A DNA stretch of 64,000 nt, from positions 239,950 through 303,949 of the forward strand of contig NZ_MUZA01000001.1 in assembly GCF_021442385.1 (NCBI RefSeq), read 5' to 3'. Below the pieces are notes generated by a model. It saw nothing but the letters and a program-made list of their open reading frames with translations, did not search any database and was not told the DNA's origin. A program made the translations under genes and the position numbers. Within the stretch, counting starts at the first letter, position 1. Every line of letters starts with the position of its first letter. The stretch is from Micromonospora sp. MH99 (GTDB lineage Bacteria; Actinomycetota; Actinomycetes; Mycobacteriales; Micromonosporaceae). This document shows positions 43,997 through 53,169 of the stretch, piece after piece.

Positions 43997-46063
43997 ATGC
44001 GAAACTTCGCCCGAGTCAGACCACGACGGCTGGTGCCGGCGTTCGCCGTGGCGGTGCTGCTGGCCGCGGCGGTCGGTGTGCCGGCGTCGGCGGCGGGCCC
44101 GTCGACAGTCGTCGGTGTGGCGTCCGGTCGGTGCCTGGACGTGGTGGGCAACTCCCGGACACCCGGCGCCGGCATCAACATCTACGACTGCGTCGGCCAG
44201 GCCAACCAGGCCTGGACGTTCACCGCGGCCGGCGAGTTGCGGGCGTACGACGCGACGATGTGCCTCGACGTGGTCGGCCAGGACACCAGCGCGCCGGCCG
44301 CGCTGCAGATCTACGGCTGCACCGGCGGCGCCAACCAGCGCTGGCGGATCAACGCCGACGGGAGCATCGTCGGTGTCCAGTCCGGACTCTGTCTGGACGT
44401 GACCGGCGGCGGCACCGCCAACGGCACGACTGTCGGCCTCTGGACCTGCAACGGGCAGGCCAACCAGCGCTGGACGTCATCGCTGGGCAGCACCGACAGT
44501 CAGCCGCCCACGCCGCCCGGCAACCCCCGGGTGAGCGGGCTGACCTGCAACTCGGTGACGTTCGCGTGGAACGCCTCGACGGACAACGTCGCGGTGGCGT
44601 TCTACGACATCTACCACGATGGCCAGCTCATGACCTCGGTGAACGGCGGCACCCTGTCGGCCAGCCTCACCGTCGTCCCCGGAGCGACCTGGGGCCTGTA
44701 CGTCAACGCGCGCGACGCCGCCGGCAACGTGTCGCAGGCCAGCGCCACCGTGACGATCACGCCGCCGCCCTGCCAGGCCGACACCGTGCCGCCGAGCACG
44801 CCGACGCAGCTCACCGGCACCGCGTCGGGGACCACTGTGACCCTGCGGTGGACCGCGTCGAGCGACAACGTCGGGGTCCGGGCGTACGACGTCTACCGCA
44901 ATGGCGTGAAGATCGGCACCGTCACGGGCGCCCCGCCGGCCACCACCTTCACCGACAGCGGCCTGGCGGCGAACACCATGTACCAGTACCAGGTCCTCGC
45001 TCGCGACGGGCAGGACAACGCCTCGGCGCGCAGCGCCTCCGTCGCGGTGAGCACCGGCGGCGCCTGCGCCAACCCGGTGTGCACGGTGCGGCAGGTCACC
45101 ACCGACACCGACGTCCCGTGGGGCCTGGTGACGCTGCCGGACGGCACCGTCCTCTACAACCGCCGCGACGCGCACGACATCATCCACCTCAACCCCACCA
45201 CGGGGACGAAGACCACAGTGGGCACCGTGCCGAACGTGCAGAGCACCGACGGTGAAGGTGGTCTGCTGGGCCTCGCGATCTCGTCGAGCTTCGCCAGCGA
45301 CCGGTGGCTCTACATCATGCACACCTCGCCGAGCGACAACCGGATCGTCCGGATCAAGATGGAGAACGACCGGCTCACCACCGCCAGCGAACAGGTCCTG
45401 CTCAGCGGGATCCGGCGCAACAAGTACCACAACGGCGGCCGGCTGCGCTTCGGCCCGGACGGCAAGCTGTACGCCAGCACCGGCGACGCGCAGAACGGCG
45501 CGTACGCCCAGGACCGCTCCAGCCTCGAGGGCAAGATCCTGCGCCTCAACCCGGACGGCGGCGTGCCCTCGGACAACCCGTTCGGCAACTACGTGTGGAG
45601 CTACGGTCACCGCAATCCGCAGGGGCTCGCGTTCGACTCGCAGGGCCGCCTGTGGGAGCAGGAGTTCGGCAACTCGATCATGGATGAGACCAACCTGATC
45701 ACGCGGGGCGGCAACTATGGCTGGCCGGCCTGCGAGGGCACCAGCGGCACCTGCGGCACGGCCGGCTACATCGCGCCGGCCCGCACCTACCCGACCGCCG
45801 AGGGCTCCTGCTCCGGCATCGCGATCGTGCGCGACGCGCTCTACGTCGCCTGCGCCCGCGGTACGCGGATGTACCGCGCCGTGATCAGCGGCAGCAGCCT
45901 GACGAACGTGCAGACGTACTTCAGTGGCACCTACGGCCGGTTGCGGACGGTGGAGCCGGCGCCCGACGGGGGACTGTGGCTCACCACCACCAACACCGGC
46001 GACAAGGACAGCACCCCGAACAACAGCAACGAACGCGTCCTGCACGTCACCCTCGGCAACTAG
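43997..46063 (+). CDS. secreted ricin-lectin/FN3/sugar dehydrogenase (AA12-like)
   Basis: A multidomain extracellular protein (688 aa). After the signal peptide (1-32) come a ricin-B lectin CBM13 with three QxW repeats (ANQAWTF, ANQRWRI, ANQRWTS; about 38-160), two fibronectin type III domains (about 168-255 and 262-350), and a beta-propeller resembling PQQ-dependent glucose/sorbosone dehydrogenases (about 355-688). In it, GIRRNKYHNGGRLRFG has the catalytic His, SSLEGKILRLN and YGHRNPQGLAFD follow, as in the AA12 family. It would oxidise sugars released by the glycosidases and could feed lytic polysaccharide monooxygenases (inference). GGAGG precedes ATG 43997; an earlier in-frame extension is unlikely. 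Confidence 0.85.
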   Translation: MRNFARVRPRRLVPAFAVAVLLAAAVGVPASAAGPSTVVGVASGRCLDVVGNSRTPGAGINIYDCVGQANQAWTFTAAGELRAYDATMCLDVVGQDTSAPAALQIYGCTGGANQRWRINADGSIVGVQSGLCLDVTGGGTANGTTVGLWTCNGQANQRWTSSLGSTDSQPPTPPGNPRVSGLTCNSVTFAWNASTDNVAVAFYDIYHDGQLMTSVNGGTLSASLTVVPGATWGLYVNARDAAGNVSQASATVTITPPPCQADTVPPSTPTQLTGTASGTTVTLRWTASSDNVGVRAYDVYRNGVKIGTVTGAPPATTFTDSGLAANTMYQYQVLARDGQDNASARSASVAVSTGGACANPVCTVRQVTTDTDVPWGLVTLPDGTVLYNRRDAHDIIHLNPTTGTKTTVGTVPNVQSTDGEGGLLGLAISSSFASDRWLYIMHTSPSDNRIVRIKMENDRLTTASEQVLLSGIRRNKYHNGGRLRFGPDGKLYASTGDAQNGAYAQDRSSLEGKILRLNPDGGVPSDNPFGNYVWSYGHRNPQGLAFDSQGRLWEQEFGNSIMDETNLITRGGNYGWPACEGTSGTCGTAGYIAPARTYPTAEGSCSGIAIVRDALYVACARGTRMYRAVISGSSLTNVQTYFSGTYGRLRTVEPAPDGGLWLTTTNTGDKDSTPNNSNERVLHVTLGN

Positions 46064-46075
46064 CGCGCACGTTCA

Positions 46076-46109
46076 CCGACGGCCACCGCGACCCTCCGGT
46101 GGCCGTCGG
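46076..46109. terminator. hairpin after the lectin-dehydrogenase gene
   Basis: 13-bp perfect stem (46076-46088 with 46097-46109), loop 8 nt, between convergent genes. Confidence 0.75.
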
Positions 46110-46137
46110 CGGACTCCCGGCGCGGACGCGCTGCCCG

Positions 46138-46659
46138 TCAGGTCCGCTGTGCCGCGGCAACGGCGGCGGCCGCGACGGCCTCGCCCCAGCGCCGGGCGCG
46201 CTCGCGTTCACCGTCCGCCAGCGGGCCGGGGGTGCCCACGACGTGGAAGCTCTCGGACGGGACGAGCAGCCGGCAGCCGAGCCGGCGCAGCCGACGCTCC
46301 GCCTTGCGGGCGGCCGAACCGCTGAACGGCTTGTCGACCTTGGTGTCGAACACCGCCGCCGCGACACCGTGCAGATCCGCCGAGGCGTCCATCCACTCCC
46401 GCAGGCCGACCGTCGCGGCGTCCCTGCGCGTGGCCCCCTGCCGTACGGCGTCCTGCCGGGTGGCCGGCCGGCTCAGGCCGAAGGCATGTGTGGGACCACC
46501 CACCACGATGACGTCCATGCCGCTCACCATGGGCATCGCGCCGATGTCGGCGATCGTCACCTCGGCGTGGCGAGCCATCCCGTCCGCGACTGCCCGCGCG
46601 ACGGCCTCGGTGTTGCCGAACATCGACTCGTACATCACCAGCGCCCTCATGGTCTCCAC
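46138..46659 (-). CDS. flavodoxin-family protein
   Basis: An FMN-binding flavodoxin-like protein (173 aa). ALVMYESMFGNTEAVARAV holds the phosphate-binding loop (SMFGNTE), and VIVVGGPTHAFG is the second FMN loop. The C-terminal half is rich in Ala/Arg. The start is GTG 46659 or ATG 46650 (GTGGAGACCATG); neither has a strong ribosome-binding site. Electron partner unknown. Confidence 0.8.
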   Translation of the reverse strand: METMRALVMYESMFGNTEAVARAVADGMARHAEVTIADIGAMPMVSGMDVIVVGGPTHAFGLSRPATRQDAVRQGATRRDAATVGLREWMDASADLHGVAAAVFDTKVDKPFSGSAARKAERRLRRLGCRLLVPSESFHVVGTPGPLADGERERARRWGEAVAAAAVAAAQRT

Positions 46660-46760
46660 GCTCGTCGCGGTCGGCCGGCTCGGACAGGGCCGGGTGGCCC
46701 GTCCCGGCCGGGACCGGCGGCGCGGCCGAAGGGCCGCACTGCCTGGTGTGCCTCCCTGAG

Positions 46761-46826
46761 GTTCGGCGAGCGTTCACTCTCCGCCTATGGCGTGGCCATC
46801 GCCGGTGCTGCCCTCCCACCTAGCCT
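46761..46826 (+). promoter_or_regulatory. PHO box and promoter of the phosphodiesterase gene
   Basis: GTTCGGCGAGC (46761-46771) and GTTCACTCTCC (46772-46782) are two adjacent 11-nt direct repeats starting GTTC, the form of the PhoP-binding PHO box in streptomycetes. TAGCCT (46821-46826) is a possible -10. Phosphate-starvation control of the downstream gene is likely. Confidence 0.6.
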
Positions 46827-46865
46827 CACCTGCGCATCTGCACCCCAAGAGCTGAGGTTTGCACC

Positions 46866-47939
46866 ATGTCCCTGCGTCACGTTCTGGCGGGCCTCGCCGT
46901 TCTGCCCGCGCTCGCCGTTCCGGTAGCCGCGCACGCGTCGACAGTCGACAGCGCCAGCGCGCTGCACCCCCAGAAGACCCACTTCGACCTCCAGGCCCAC
47001 CGCGGCGGCATCGGCATGACCACCGAGGAGTCGCTGGAGGGCTTCGGCAAGGCGATGCGCCTCGGTGTCACCACGCTGGAGCTGGACACCCAGATCACGA
47101 AGGATCAGAAGGTGGTCGTCAACCACGACCGCCAGATCAGCGCCCAGAAGTGCGCCGACACCGCACCGGTCCAGGCCGGCGACCCGATGTACCCGTACGT
47201 CGGCAAGTACATCAAGGACCTCACCCTCGCCCAGCTCAAGACCATGGACTGCGGCTACCAGCAGCTTCCGGGCTTTCCCGAGCAGGAGCAGGTCAAGGGC
47301 TTCCGCATGGTCGAGTTGAAGGACGTCCTCGGCCTCGTCAAGAGCTACCAGGCCAAGCAGATCACCCTCAACATCGAGACCAAGGTCGAGGCGGGAGCGC
47401 CCGAGCAGACCGCGCCGCGTGAGCTGTTCGTCCGGCGGGTCTTCGAGGAGATCCACGCCTCCGGCATCGAGAAGCAGGTCACCATCCAGTCGTTCGACTG
47501 GGGTGCGCTCAAGGCGATGCACCGGCTCGCGCCGAAGTGGCCGCTGGTGGCCCTCACGAATCACGACTTCCTCCAGGTCGGCCAGCCGGGCGCGTCCCCC
47601 TGGCTGGGCGGGATCGACGCTGACGACTACGACGGTGACTTCGTGAAGGCGGCCGCCGCCATCCCCGGCGTCACCGCCCTGTCGCCCAACTACGGATTCC
47701 CGCAGAACGGGACCATCGGCGACCCGAACTTCCGCTTCTACCCGGACGCGACGATGGTGGCCGAGGCGCACGCCCGGGGCCTGAAGATCATTCCGTGGAC
47801 CTGCGACGACCCGGCAACCGTGTCCGCGTTGATGGACATGGGCGTCGACGGGGTCATCACCAACTACCCGAACCGGGTCCGGGAGATCATGGCCGAGCGG
47901 GGCATGCGGCTGCCGAAGAGCTACCAGCCCCGCCACTGA
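46866..47939 (+). CDS. secreted glycerophosphodiester phosphodiesterase
   Basis: Hydrolyses glycerophosphodiesters from phospholipids or teichoic acids to release glycerol-3-phosphate (357 aa). Signal peptide (1-24), then the GDPD TIM barrel: QAHRGGIGMTTEES (catalytic His-Arg), TTLELDTQITKD with the metal-binding Glu/Asp, VVVNHDRQIS with the second catalytic His, and IPWTCDDPATVSALMDMGVDGVITNYP at the C-terminus. The PHO box upstream agrees with known PhoP control of such genes. Single transcription unit. Confidence 0.93.
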   Translation: MSLRHVLAGLAVLPALAVPVAAHASTVDSASALHPQKTHFDLQAHRGGIGMTTEESLEGFGKAMRLGVTTLELDTQITKDQKVVVNHDRQISAQKCADTAPVQAGDPMYPYVGKYIKDLTLAQLKTMDCGYQQLPGFPEQEQVKGFRMVELKDVLGLVKSYQAKQITLNIETKVEAGAPEQTAPRELFVRRVFEEIHASGIEKQVTIQSFDWGALKAMHRLAPKWPLVALTNHDFLQVGQPGASPWLGGIDADDYDGDFVKAAAAIPGVTALSPNYGFPQNGTIGDPNFRFYPDATMVAEAHARGLKIIPWTCDDPATVSALMDMGVDGVITNYPNRVREIMAERGMRLPKSYQPRH

Positions 47940-48050
47940 CCCGCACGCCCGATCCGGGGCCGGTCCCGTGAGCTGCCAGGCGCGCTCGCGGGGCCGGTCC
48001 CGTCCGGCCGGGGTGCCTCGGCGCGGCCGGCGAGGGGTCGGTGAGCCCGG

Positions 48051-50372
48051 TCAGGCCGGATGCTCAATGAGCCTCCTCGGATTCCCCCTCCGCTGCACCG
48101 GGACGCCGCTCGGGCGGTGGGCGCCGCCCAGCTCCGTCGTCCACGGCCGGGCCTGCGCGGCCGGCGCCCGCCACCGGGCCAGTGCCCCGGCCGACGAGTT
48201 GGCGTGCTGGCCGCCGCCGGCCCCGGCGGGCCCCGCGTCGCTGTCGGTCGCCTCGCCGCCGGCCGGCGCGATGCCCAACTCCCGCATCCGCTCGACGTAC
48301 GTGCGGTAGCGCCGCTGCGCCTCGCCGTGCCGCCCGGCCGCGCGCAGCACCTGCACCAACTCCAGGTGGGCGTCCTCGTCGTACGGGTCCCGGTGCACCA
48401 GCCGCATCAGGTAGACCAGCTTCTGGTCCGTGTCCGAGGCGTGCTGGACCAGAGCCCGCAGCACGCTGGTGTGGGCGACCTGCGCCTCCTCGCGCAGCGG
48501 CTGCGCCCAGTCCTCGTACGGGTCGTCGGCGAGGAAGTCCCCGCCGTACAACTCGTCGGCCCGGACCAGCGCGCGGGCCGCGTCCGGGTGTCCGCCCCGC
48601 AGGGCGACCTGCGCCTCCTCGGCGGCGGTCAGGAACGTCTCGACGTCCACGTCGATCACGTCCAGGTCGATCGCCACCGAACCCCGCTCGGCCAGCACCG
48701 CGCCCCGGCCGCTGGTGCGGCGGCCGGTGCCGAGCACCCGGCGCAGCGTGGACAGCAGCACCGACAGCCGGTTCGCGGTACGCGACGGTGACTCGTCCGG
48801 CCAGAGCAGCTCCATCAGCCTGGCCCGGGGCACGGCGCGTCCCCGGTGCGCGACGAGGATCTTCAGCAGGTCCCGTGCCTTCTTGGACTGCCACTCGCCG
48901 TACGGGACGACCGCGCCGGCCCGGAACACCCGGAAGTCACCCAGCGTGTGGATGACCACCGCCGGTACGCGCAGCGTGATCGCGGTGAGCCCGTCGGCGA
49001 CGCCCGGGTCCAGGCGTACCCCGCAGCGGCGCAGCTTCTGCCCGGCGCCCTCGGCGCCACGGCGGGCCTGCCGCCCCTGCAGTCGCGCGGCGATCAGCGC
49101 GACGGTGGCCTCCTCGGCCGGGTCGCCCAGTTCCCGGCAGAGCGCGGCGGCGTCGTCGAGCAGCCCGGCGGACGCGCGCGGGTCGTCCGCCGCGAGCACG
49201 GTGAGTTGAAGCGCCTCGACGAGGGTGGCGCGTCGCCGCCCGACGGTCGCGCCGGTGCGGGCCTCGGCGGCGTCGAAGTGGGCGGCGGCGGTGTCACCGC
49301 GCAGCAGCGCCACCCAGCCACGGGCCAGCAGGGCGTACGGTCGTTCGGGCTCCCGGGCCATGGTGACCGCCCGTTCGGCGAGATCCTGCGCGGCGCACAG
49401 GTCGTCGGCCGCGCGGATCCGCGCCAGTTCGGCCAGGACCCAGGCGGGCGAGACGATGCGCGGCTGACCGCTGCCCACCGCGGCCAGGGCGCTCTCCAAC
49501 GCCTGCCGGGCCTGCCGCGGCTCCCGCCGGCGGCGGTGCACCATCCCCAGGGCGGCGAGCGAGATCGCCTCGTCGGCGGCGACTCCCGCCAGTTCCCGCA
49601 GGCGAAGCCCTGCGGCGCCGTCGGCGAGGGCCTCCTCCAACCGGCCGAGCTGACACTTCGCCACCGCGGCGAGGGTCAGCGCGTACGGCTCGAAACCCGT
49701 GTCGCCCGCCACCTCGGTCAGTCGGACGGCCGCCTCGGCGTGCCGCAGCGCGTCGGTGGCGTCGCCAGCCCACAGCAGGTGGCCGGACAGGTCCAGGTGG
49801 ACCATCAACCGCAGCAGGTCGGCGTCCGCGCGGCGCAGCCCGTCGGTCGCCTCCGCGCGCTCGTGGGTCGCCGTCGCGTCGCCGGTGGCGGCGGCGAGCA
49901 GCACGACCATCCGGGCGTACGCCCGGTGGGCGGTGGGGACGCCGCACGCGTGGGCGGCCCGCGCCGCCTCCTCGACGTCGGCGCTGGCCCGCTCGATGTC
50001 GTCGTCGAGCAGGTGGTGCACGGCCGCGTGGCAGTACATCTGCACGGCGTGTGGGCCGGTCGCGCCGATCGGCGCGGTCGCCAGGCGGGCCGCCGCCAGG
50101 TGCGGTTCCCCGGCGAGGTGGTGCCGCAGCGCCGCGCGCCAGATCTCCGCGACCGGCGCGTCGGCCGGGTCGGGTGTCGCGGCGAGGAGGTCGGGCTGGG
50201 TGGCGAGCCACAGGTGCGCGGCCGCGCGGTCGCCGGCGGCGGCGAGGTGACGCAGCGCCCGCCCCGGGTCACCACCCGCAGGGTGTCGTTCCGCTGTCGA
50301 TACCTCGTCCCCACCTTCGCTGCGAGCCGGCGTCGACGGGCGCCAGGCATGGTTGACATTGTCTCCGGACAT
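48051..50372 (-). CDS. TPR-wHTH-BTAD transcriptional regulator of the NRPS locus
   Basis: A 773-residue regulator built in reverse order to classical SARPs. TPR-like helical repeats fill about 30-460. The OmpR-type winged helix (about 470-565) contains IHTLGDFRVFRAGAVVPYG and RDLLKILVAHRGRAVPRARLMELLWP, then a bacterial transcriptional activator domain (about 575-715; DVDVETFLTAAEEAQ to YRTYVERMRELGI). The C-terminal tail is Gly/Ala/Arg-rich. It is divergent from the NRPS genes (301-nt gap), so pathway-specific activation is the natural role (inference). AGGAGCGG precedes ATG 50372. TPR regulators of this type often respond to a ligand or partner through the repeats. Confidence 0.85.
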   Translation of the reverse strand: MSGDNVNHAWRPSTPARSEGGDEVSTAERHPAGGDPGRALRHLAAAGDRAAAHLWLATQPDLLAATPDPADAPVAEIWRAALRHHLAGEPHLAAARLATAPIGATGPHAVQMYCHAAVHHLLDDDIERASADVEEAARAAHACGVPTAHRAYARMVVLLAAATGDATATHERAEATDGLRRADADLLRLMVHLDLSGHLLWAGDATDALRHAEAAVRLTEVAGDTGFEPYALTLAAVAKCQLGRLEEALADGAAGLRLRELAGVAADEAISLAALGMVHRRRREPRQARQALESALAAVGSGQPRIVSPAWVLAELARIRAADDLCAAQDLAERAVTMAREPERPYALLARGWVALLRGDTAAAHFDAAEARTGATVGRRRATLVEALQLTVLAADDPRASAGLLDDAAALCRELGDPAEEATVALIAARLQGRQARRGAEGAGQKLRRCGVRLDPGVADGLTAITLRVPAVVIHTLGDFRVFRAGAVVPYGEWQSKKARDLLKILVAHRGRAVPRARLMELLWPDESPSRTANRLSVLLSTLRRVLGTGRRTSGRGAVLAERGSVAIDLDVIDVDVETFLTAAEEAQVALRGGHPDAARALVRADELYGGDFLADDPYEDWAQPLREEAQVAHTSVLRALVQHASDTDQKLVYLMRLVHRDPYDEDAHLELVQVLRAAGRHGEAQRRYRTYVERMRELGIAPAGGEATDSDAGPAGAGGGQHANSSAGALARWRAPAAQARPWTTELGGAHRPSGVPVQRRGNPRRLIEHPA

Positions 50373-50519
50373 TCACCGCTCCTGTGTTCTCTCGTGGAGG
50401 CTCAGGCGAGCGAAGAGACAACCGGGCACTACGAGTCGTCGCCCCCGGCGTGGCTTCCCCCCGGGCACGATCATTGTCTTCATCGAGCGGCATCGCCATA
50501 ACCAAAAGAGTCGGTGTAC

Positions 50520-50549
50520 TTACTGACTGCAATGCGCTATCGGCATAAA
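50520..50549 (+). promoter_or_regulatory. possible NRPS operon promoter
   Basis: TTACTG (50520-50525), 18 nt, CATAAA (50544-50549), in an AT-richer stretch. Close repeats of ACT/TACT upstream (50517-50528) could be a BTAD-regulator binding direct repeat, but the spacing is short. The rest of the gap 50373-50673 holds no gene. Confidence 0.4.
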
Positions 50550-50673
50550 GGCGCACTCAGGTTTCCCTCAGACCGCCGCAACGGCACCCGAACGGCCCCT
50601 ACAAGCAACTGGCACGGGCCCGGTCCAGACTTCCCGGCATTGCGTGTCACCCGCCGATCGGAGCTGAGATCCG

Positions 50674-53169
50674 ATGACCGAACAGACAGTTCGCCCTGGC
50701 CTTTCCGCCTTTTGGGAACGACAGCTCACGGACCTTCCGGAGCCGCCGGACCTGCCCTTCGCGCCATCCACCGACCCCGCCGTGGACACCCCCGCCGAGT
50801 TGCCCTGCGACCCGGTCGAGCCGCAGGTCAGCTCGCTGGCCGGCCTGTTCGCGCTGCTGCACCGCTGGGTCGGTGGCCGGGACCTGCTCGCCGAGACGCC
50901 GGCCGCGCCGACCGGCTCGGGACGATGGCTGCCCGTGCGGGTCCGGTTGCCCGAGGATCCCACGTGGACCGAGCTGCGGGACCTGGTCCGAACGGCTCTG
51001 CGCGAGGCCCGGGAGCACGATGCGGAATTGCCCGAAACGGTTCCCGACTATCGGCCGGTGGTATCGATTAGCTCCGATCAAGCGTCTCCCGGTTTTCGGG
51101 GTGCGGTGCGGCTGTTGATCGACGACACCGACGAACGGCCGGCGGCCACGGTGAGCCACCCGCACGCGACGTCGATCGGGGCGGCGCTTGCCGTGCTTCT
51201 CGCCCGGGCGCAGGAGCGGCCCGGCGCCCGCCTGTCCGACCTCCCGCTGCTCGACCCGGCGACGGAACGGCAGGTGGTGATCGACTGGAACGCCACCGAC
51301 ACCGACTACCCGCGCGAAAGGTCGGTGCCCGACCTGTTCGCCCAGTGGGTGCGGCAGACCCCGGACGCGCCCGCGCTGCGCGACGGCGAGCGGATCCTGG
51401 CCTACCGGGAGGTGGACCGGCGTGCCAACCACCTGGCGGGGCGTCTGCGCCGGCTGGGGATCGGCGCCGAGACGCTCGTCGGCATCTGCCTCGCCGACAC
51501 GACCGCCTGGGTGATCGCCGCGTTGGCGACGCTCAAGGTCGGCGCCGCGTACCTGCCGCTGGACCCCGGATACCCACCGGAACGGCTGGCGTTGATGTGC
51601 CGCGACGCCACACCGGGAGCGATCCTGCACACCGCCGCGCTGGCCGACCGGCTCCCGGACGACGACACGCCCCGGATCGTCGTGGACCGGCTGCCGGCCG
51701 ACGACGGCCCGGCGGACCCGCCGGCGGTGGCCATCCACCCCGACCAGCTCGCGTACGTGATGTACACGTCGGGCTCCACCGGCCGCCCCAAGGGCACCGG
51801 CGTAAGCCACCGCAACATCGTCCGGCTGGTCCGCGACACCAACTTCGTCGACGTACGCCCGGACGACGTGATGGGACAGGCCGCCACGATGTCGTTCGAC
51901 GCGGCGACACTGGAGGTGTGGGGCGCCCTGCTCAACGGCGCGTGCCTGGCGGACCTGGACATCAACGACGTGATCGTGCCGGACCGGTTGCGCGCCCGGC
52001 TGCGCGACACCGGCGTGACGATGATGTTCCTGGCCACGTCCGTGGCCCGCCAGGTGGCGACCGAGGCGCCGGACGCCCTGGCCGCGCTGCGCTACCTGAC
52101 GTTCGGCGGCGAGCAGGCCGACCGGACGGCAGTGGACCGGCTCCGGGCGGCCTGCCCGGACACGACGCTTGTCAACGGGTACGGCCCGACCGAGGCCACC
52201 ACCTACACCACGACGTACGACTGCGCCCGGCTCACCGCCGCGGACCCGATCGTGCCGATCGGCGGCCCGGTCGCCAACACCCGGGTGTACGTGCTGGACC
52301 AGCTCCTGCAACCGGTGCCGCCCGGGGTGCTCGGTGAGCTGTTCATCGGCGGGGACGGGGTGGCCCGCGGCTACCTCGGCCGTCCCGACGCGACGGCCGA
52401 GAAGTTCGTGCCCGACCCGTTCGGGCCGCGCACCGGTGGTCGCCTCTACCGCACCGGCGACGTGGTGCGGCAACGCCCGGACGGGTTGATCGAGTTCGTC
52501 GGCCGCTCCGACCACCAGGTCAAGATCCGCGGGTACCGGGTCGAGCCGGGGGAGGTGACCGAGGTGCTGCGCGCCGGTGGGCTGCTGCGGGACGCGATCG
52601 TGCGCGCCGACCGCGACGCCGCGGGCGACGCCCGGCTGGTCGCGTACGTCGTGCCCGACGACGGGGTGCGCGTCGAGGCCGTCCGGGAGCGGGCCCGCGC
52701 GCAACTGCCCGACCACCTGGTGCCGGCCGTGTTCGTGGTGGTGCCGCGGCTGCCGCTCAACCGTAACGGCAAGGTGGACGTCGCGGCGCTGCCCGCGCCC
52801 GACGCCGCCGCGACGGGCGACGACGACGCCGCCTTGCGGACACCCACCGAGCGGGCGGTGGCCGAGATCTGGCAGGACGTCCTCGGCGTGCCGGTGCGCC
52901 GCCGCGACGACGACTTCTTCGACCTCGGCGGACGGTCCCTGAAGGCGACCCGGGTCCGCTCCCGGCTCGCCGCCGCGATCGGCGCGGAGGTGCCGCTCCG
53001 GCTGATCTTCGACCACCCGACAGTGGCCGGGCTTGCCGCAGCGGCCGAGGAGATCAGCGGGGTGCCCGTCGAGCCCATCGAGGCGGCCGTGCCGGTCCCG
53101 GCGGACGGGCCGCCGCCCGCCGACCTCGCCGGCCTGCTGGACCAGCTCGAACAGGGGATCGCCCGATGA
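50674..53169 (+). CDS. NRPS loading module: half condensation domain-A-PCP
   Basis: A non-ribosomal peptide synthetase (831 aa). Residues 1-190 look like the C-terminal half of a condensation domain (FWERQLTDLPEPPDLPFA... LFALLHRWVGGRDLLAETP) without the HHxxxDG half. The adenylation domain (about 200-690) has A3 YTSGSTGRPKGTG, A5 GYGPTEATT, A7 YRTGD and the A10 Lys in NGKVD. Reading the ten selectivity positions against GrsA gives D-A-L-F-T-G-G-T-Y-K, close to valine-type codes (low certainty). The PCP (about 710-780) has S755 in LGGRSLKA. Starts at ATG 50674 with GGAG upstream; the stop overlaps the next start by 4 nt. Confidence 0.85.
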   Translation: MTEQTVRPGLSAFWERQLTDLPEPPDLPFAPSTDPAVDTPAELPCDPVEPQVSSLAGLFALLHRWVGGRDLLAETPAAPTGSGRWLPVRVRLPEDPTWTELRDLVRTALREAREHDAELPETVPDYRPVVSISSDQASPGFRGAVRLLIDDTDERPAATVSHPHATSIGAALAVLLARAQERPGARLSDLPLLDPATERQVVIDWNATDTDYPRERSVPDLFAQWVRQTPDAPALRDGERILAYREVDRRANHLAGRLRRLGIGAETLVGICLADTTAWVIAALATLKVGAAYLPLDPGYPPERLALMCRDATPGAILHTAALADRLPDDDTPRIVVDRLPADDGPADPPAVAIHPDQLAYVMYTSGSTGRPKGTGVSHRNIVRLVRDTNFVDVRPDDVMGQAATMSFDAATLEVWGALLNGACLADLDINDVIVPDRLRARLRDTGVTMMFLATSVARQVATEAPDALAALRYLTFGGEQADRTAVDRLRAACPDTTLVNGYGPTEATTYTTTYDCARLTAADPIVPIGGPVANTRVYVLDQLLQPVPPGVLGELFIGGDGVARGYLGRPDATAEKFVPDPFGPRTGGRLYRTGDVVRQRPDGLIEFVGRSDHQVKIRGYRVEPGEVTEVLRAGGLLRDAIVRADRDAAGDARLVAYVVPDDGVRVEAVRERARAQLPDHLVPAVFVVVPRLPLNRNGKVDVAALPAPDAAATGDDDAALRTPTERAVAEIWQDVLGVPVRRRDDDFFDLGGRSLKATRVRSRLAAAIGAEVPLRLIFDHPTVAGLAAAAEEISGVPVEPIEAAVPVPADGPPPADLAGLLDQLEQGIAR

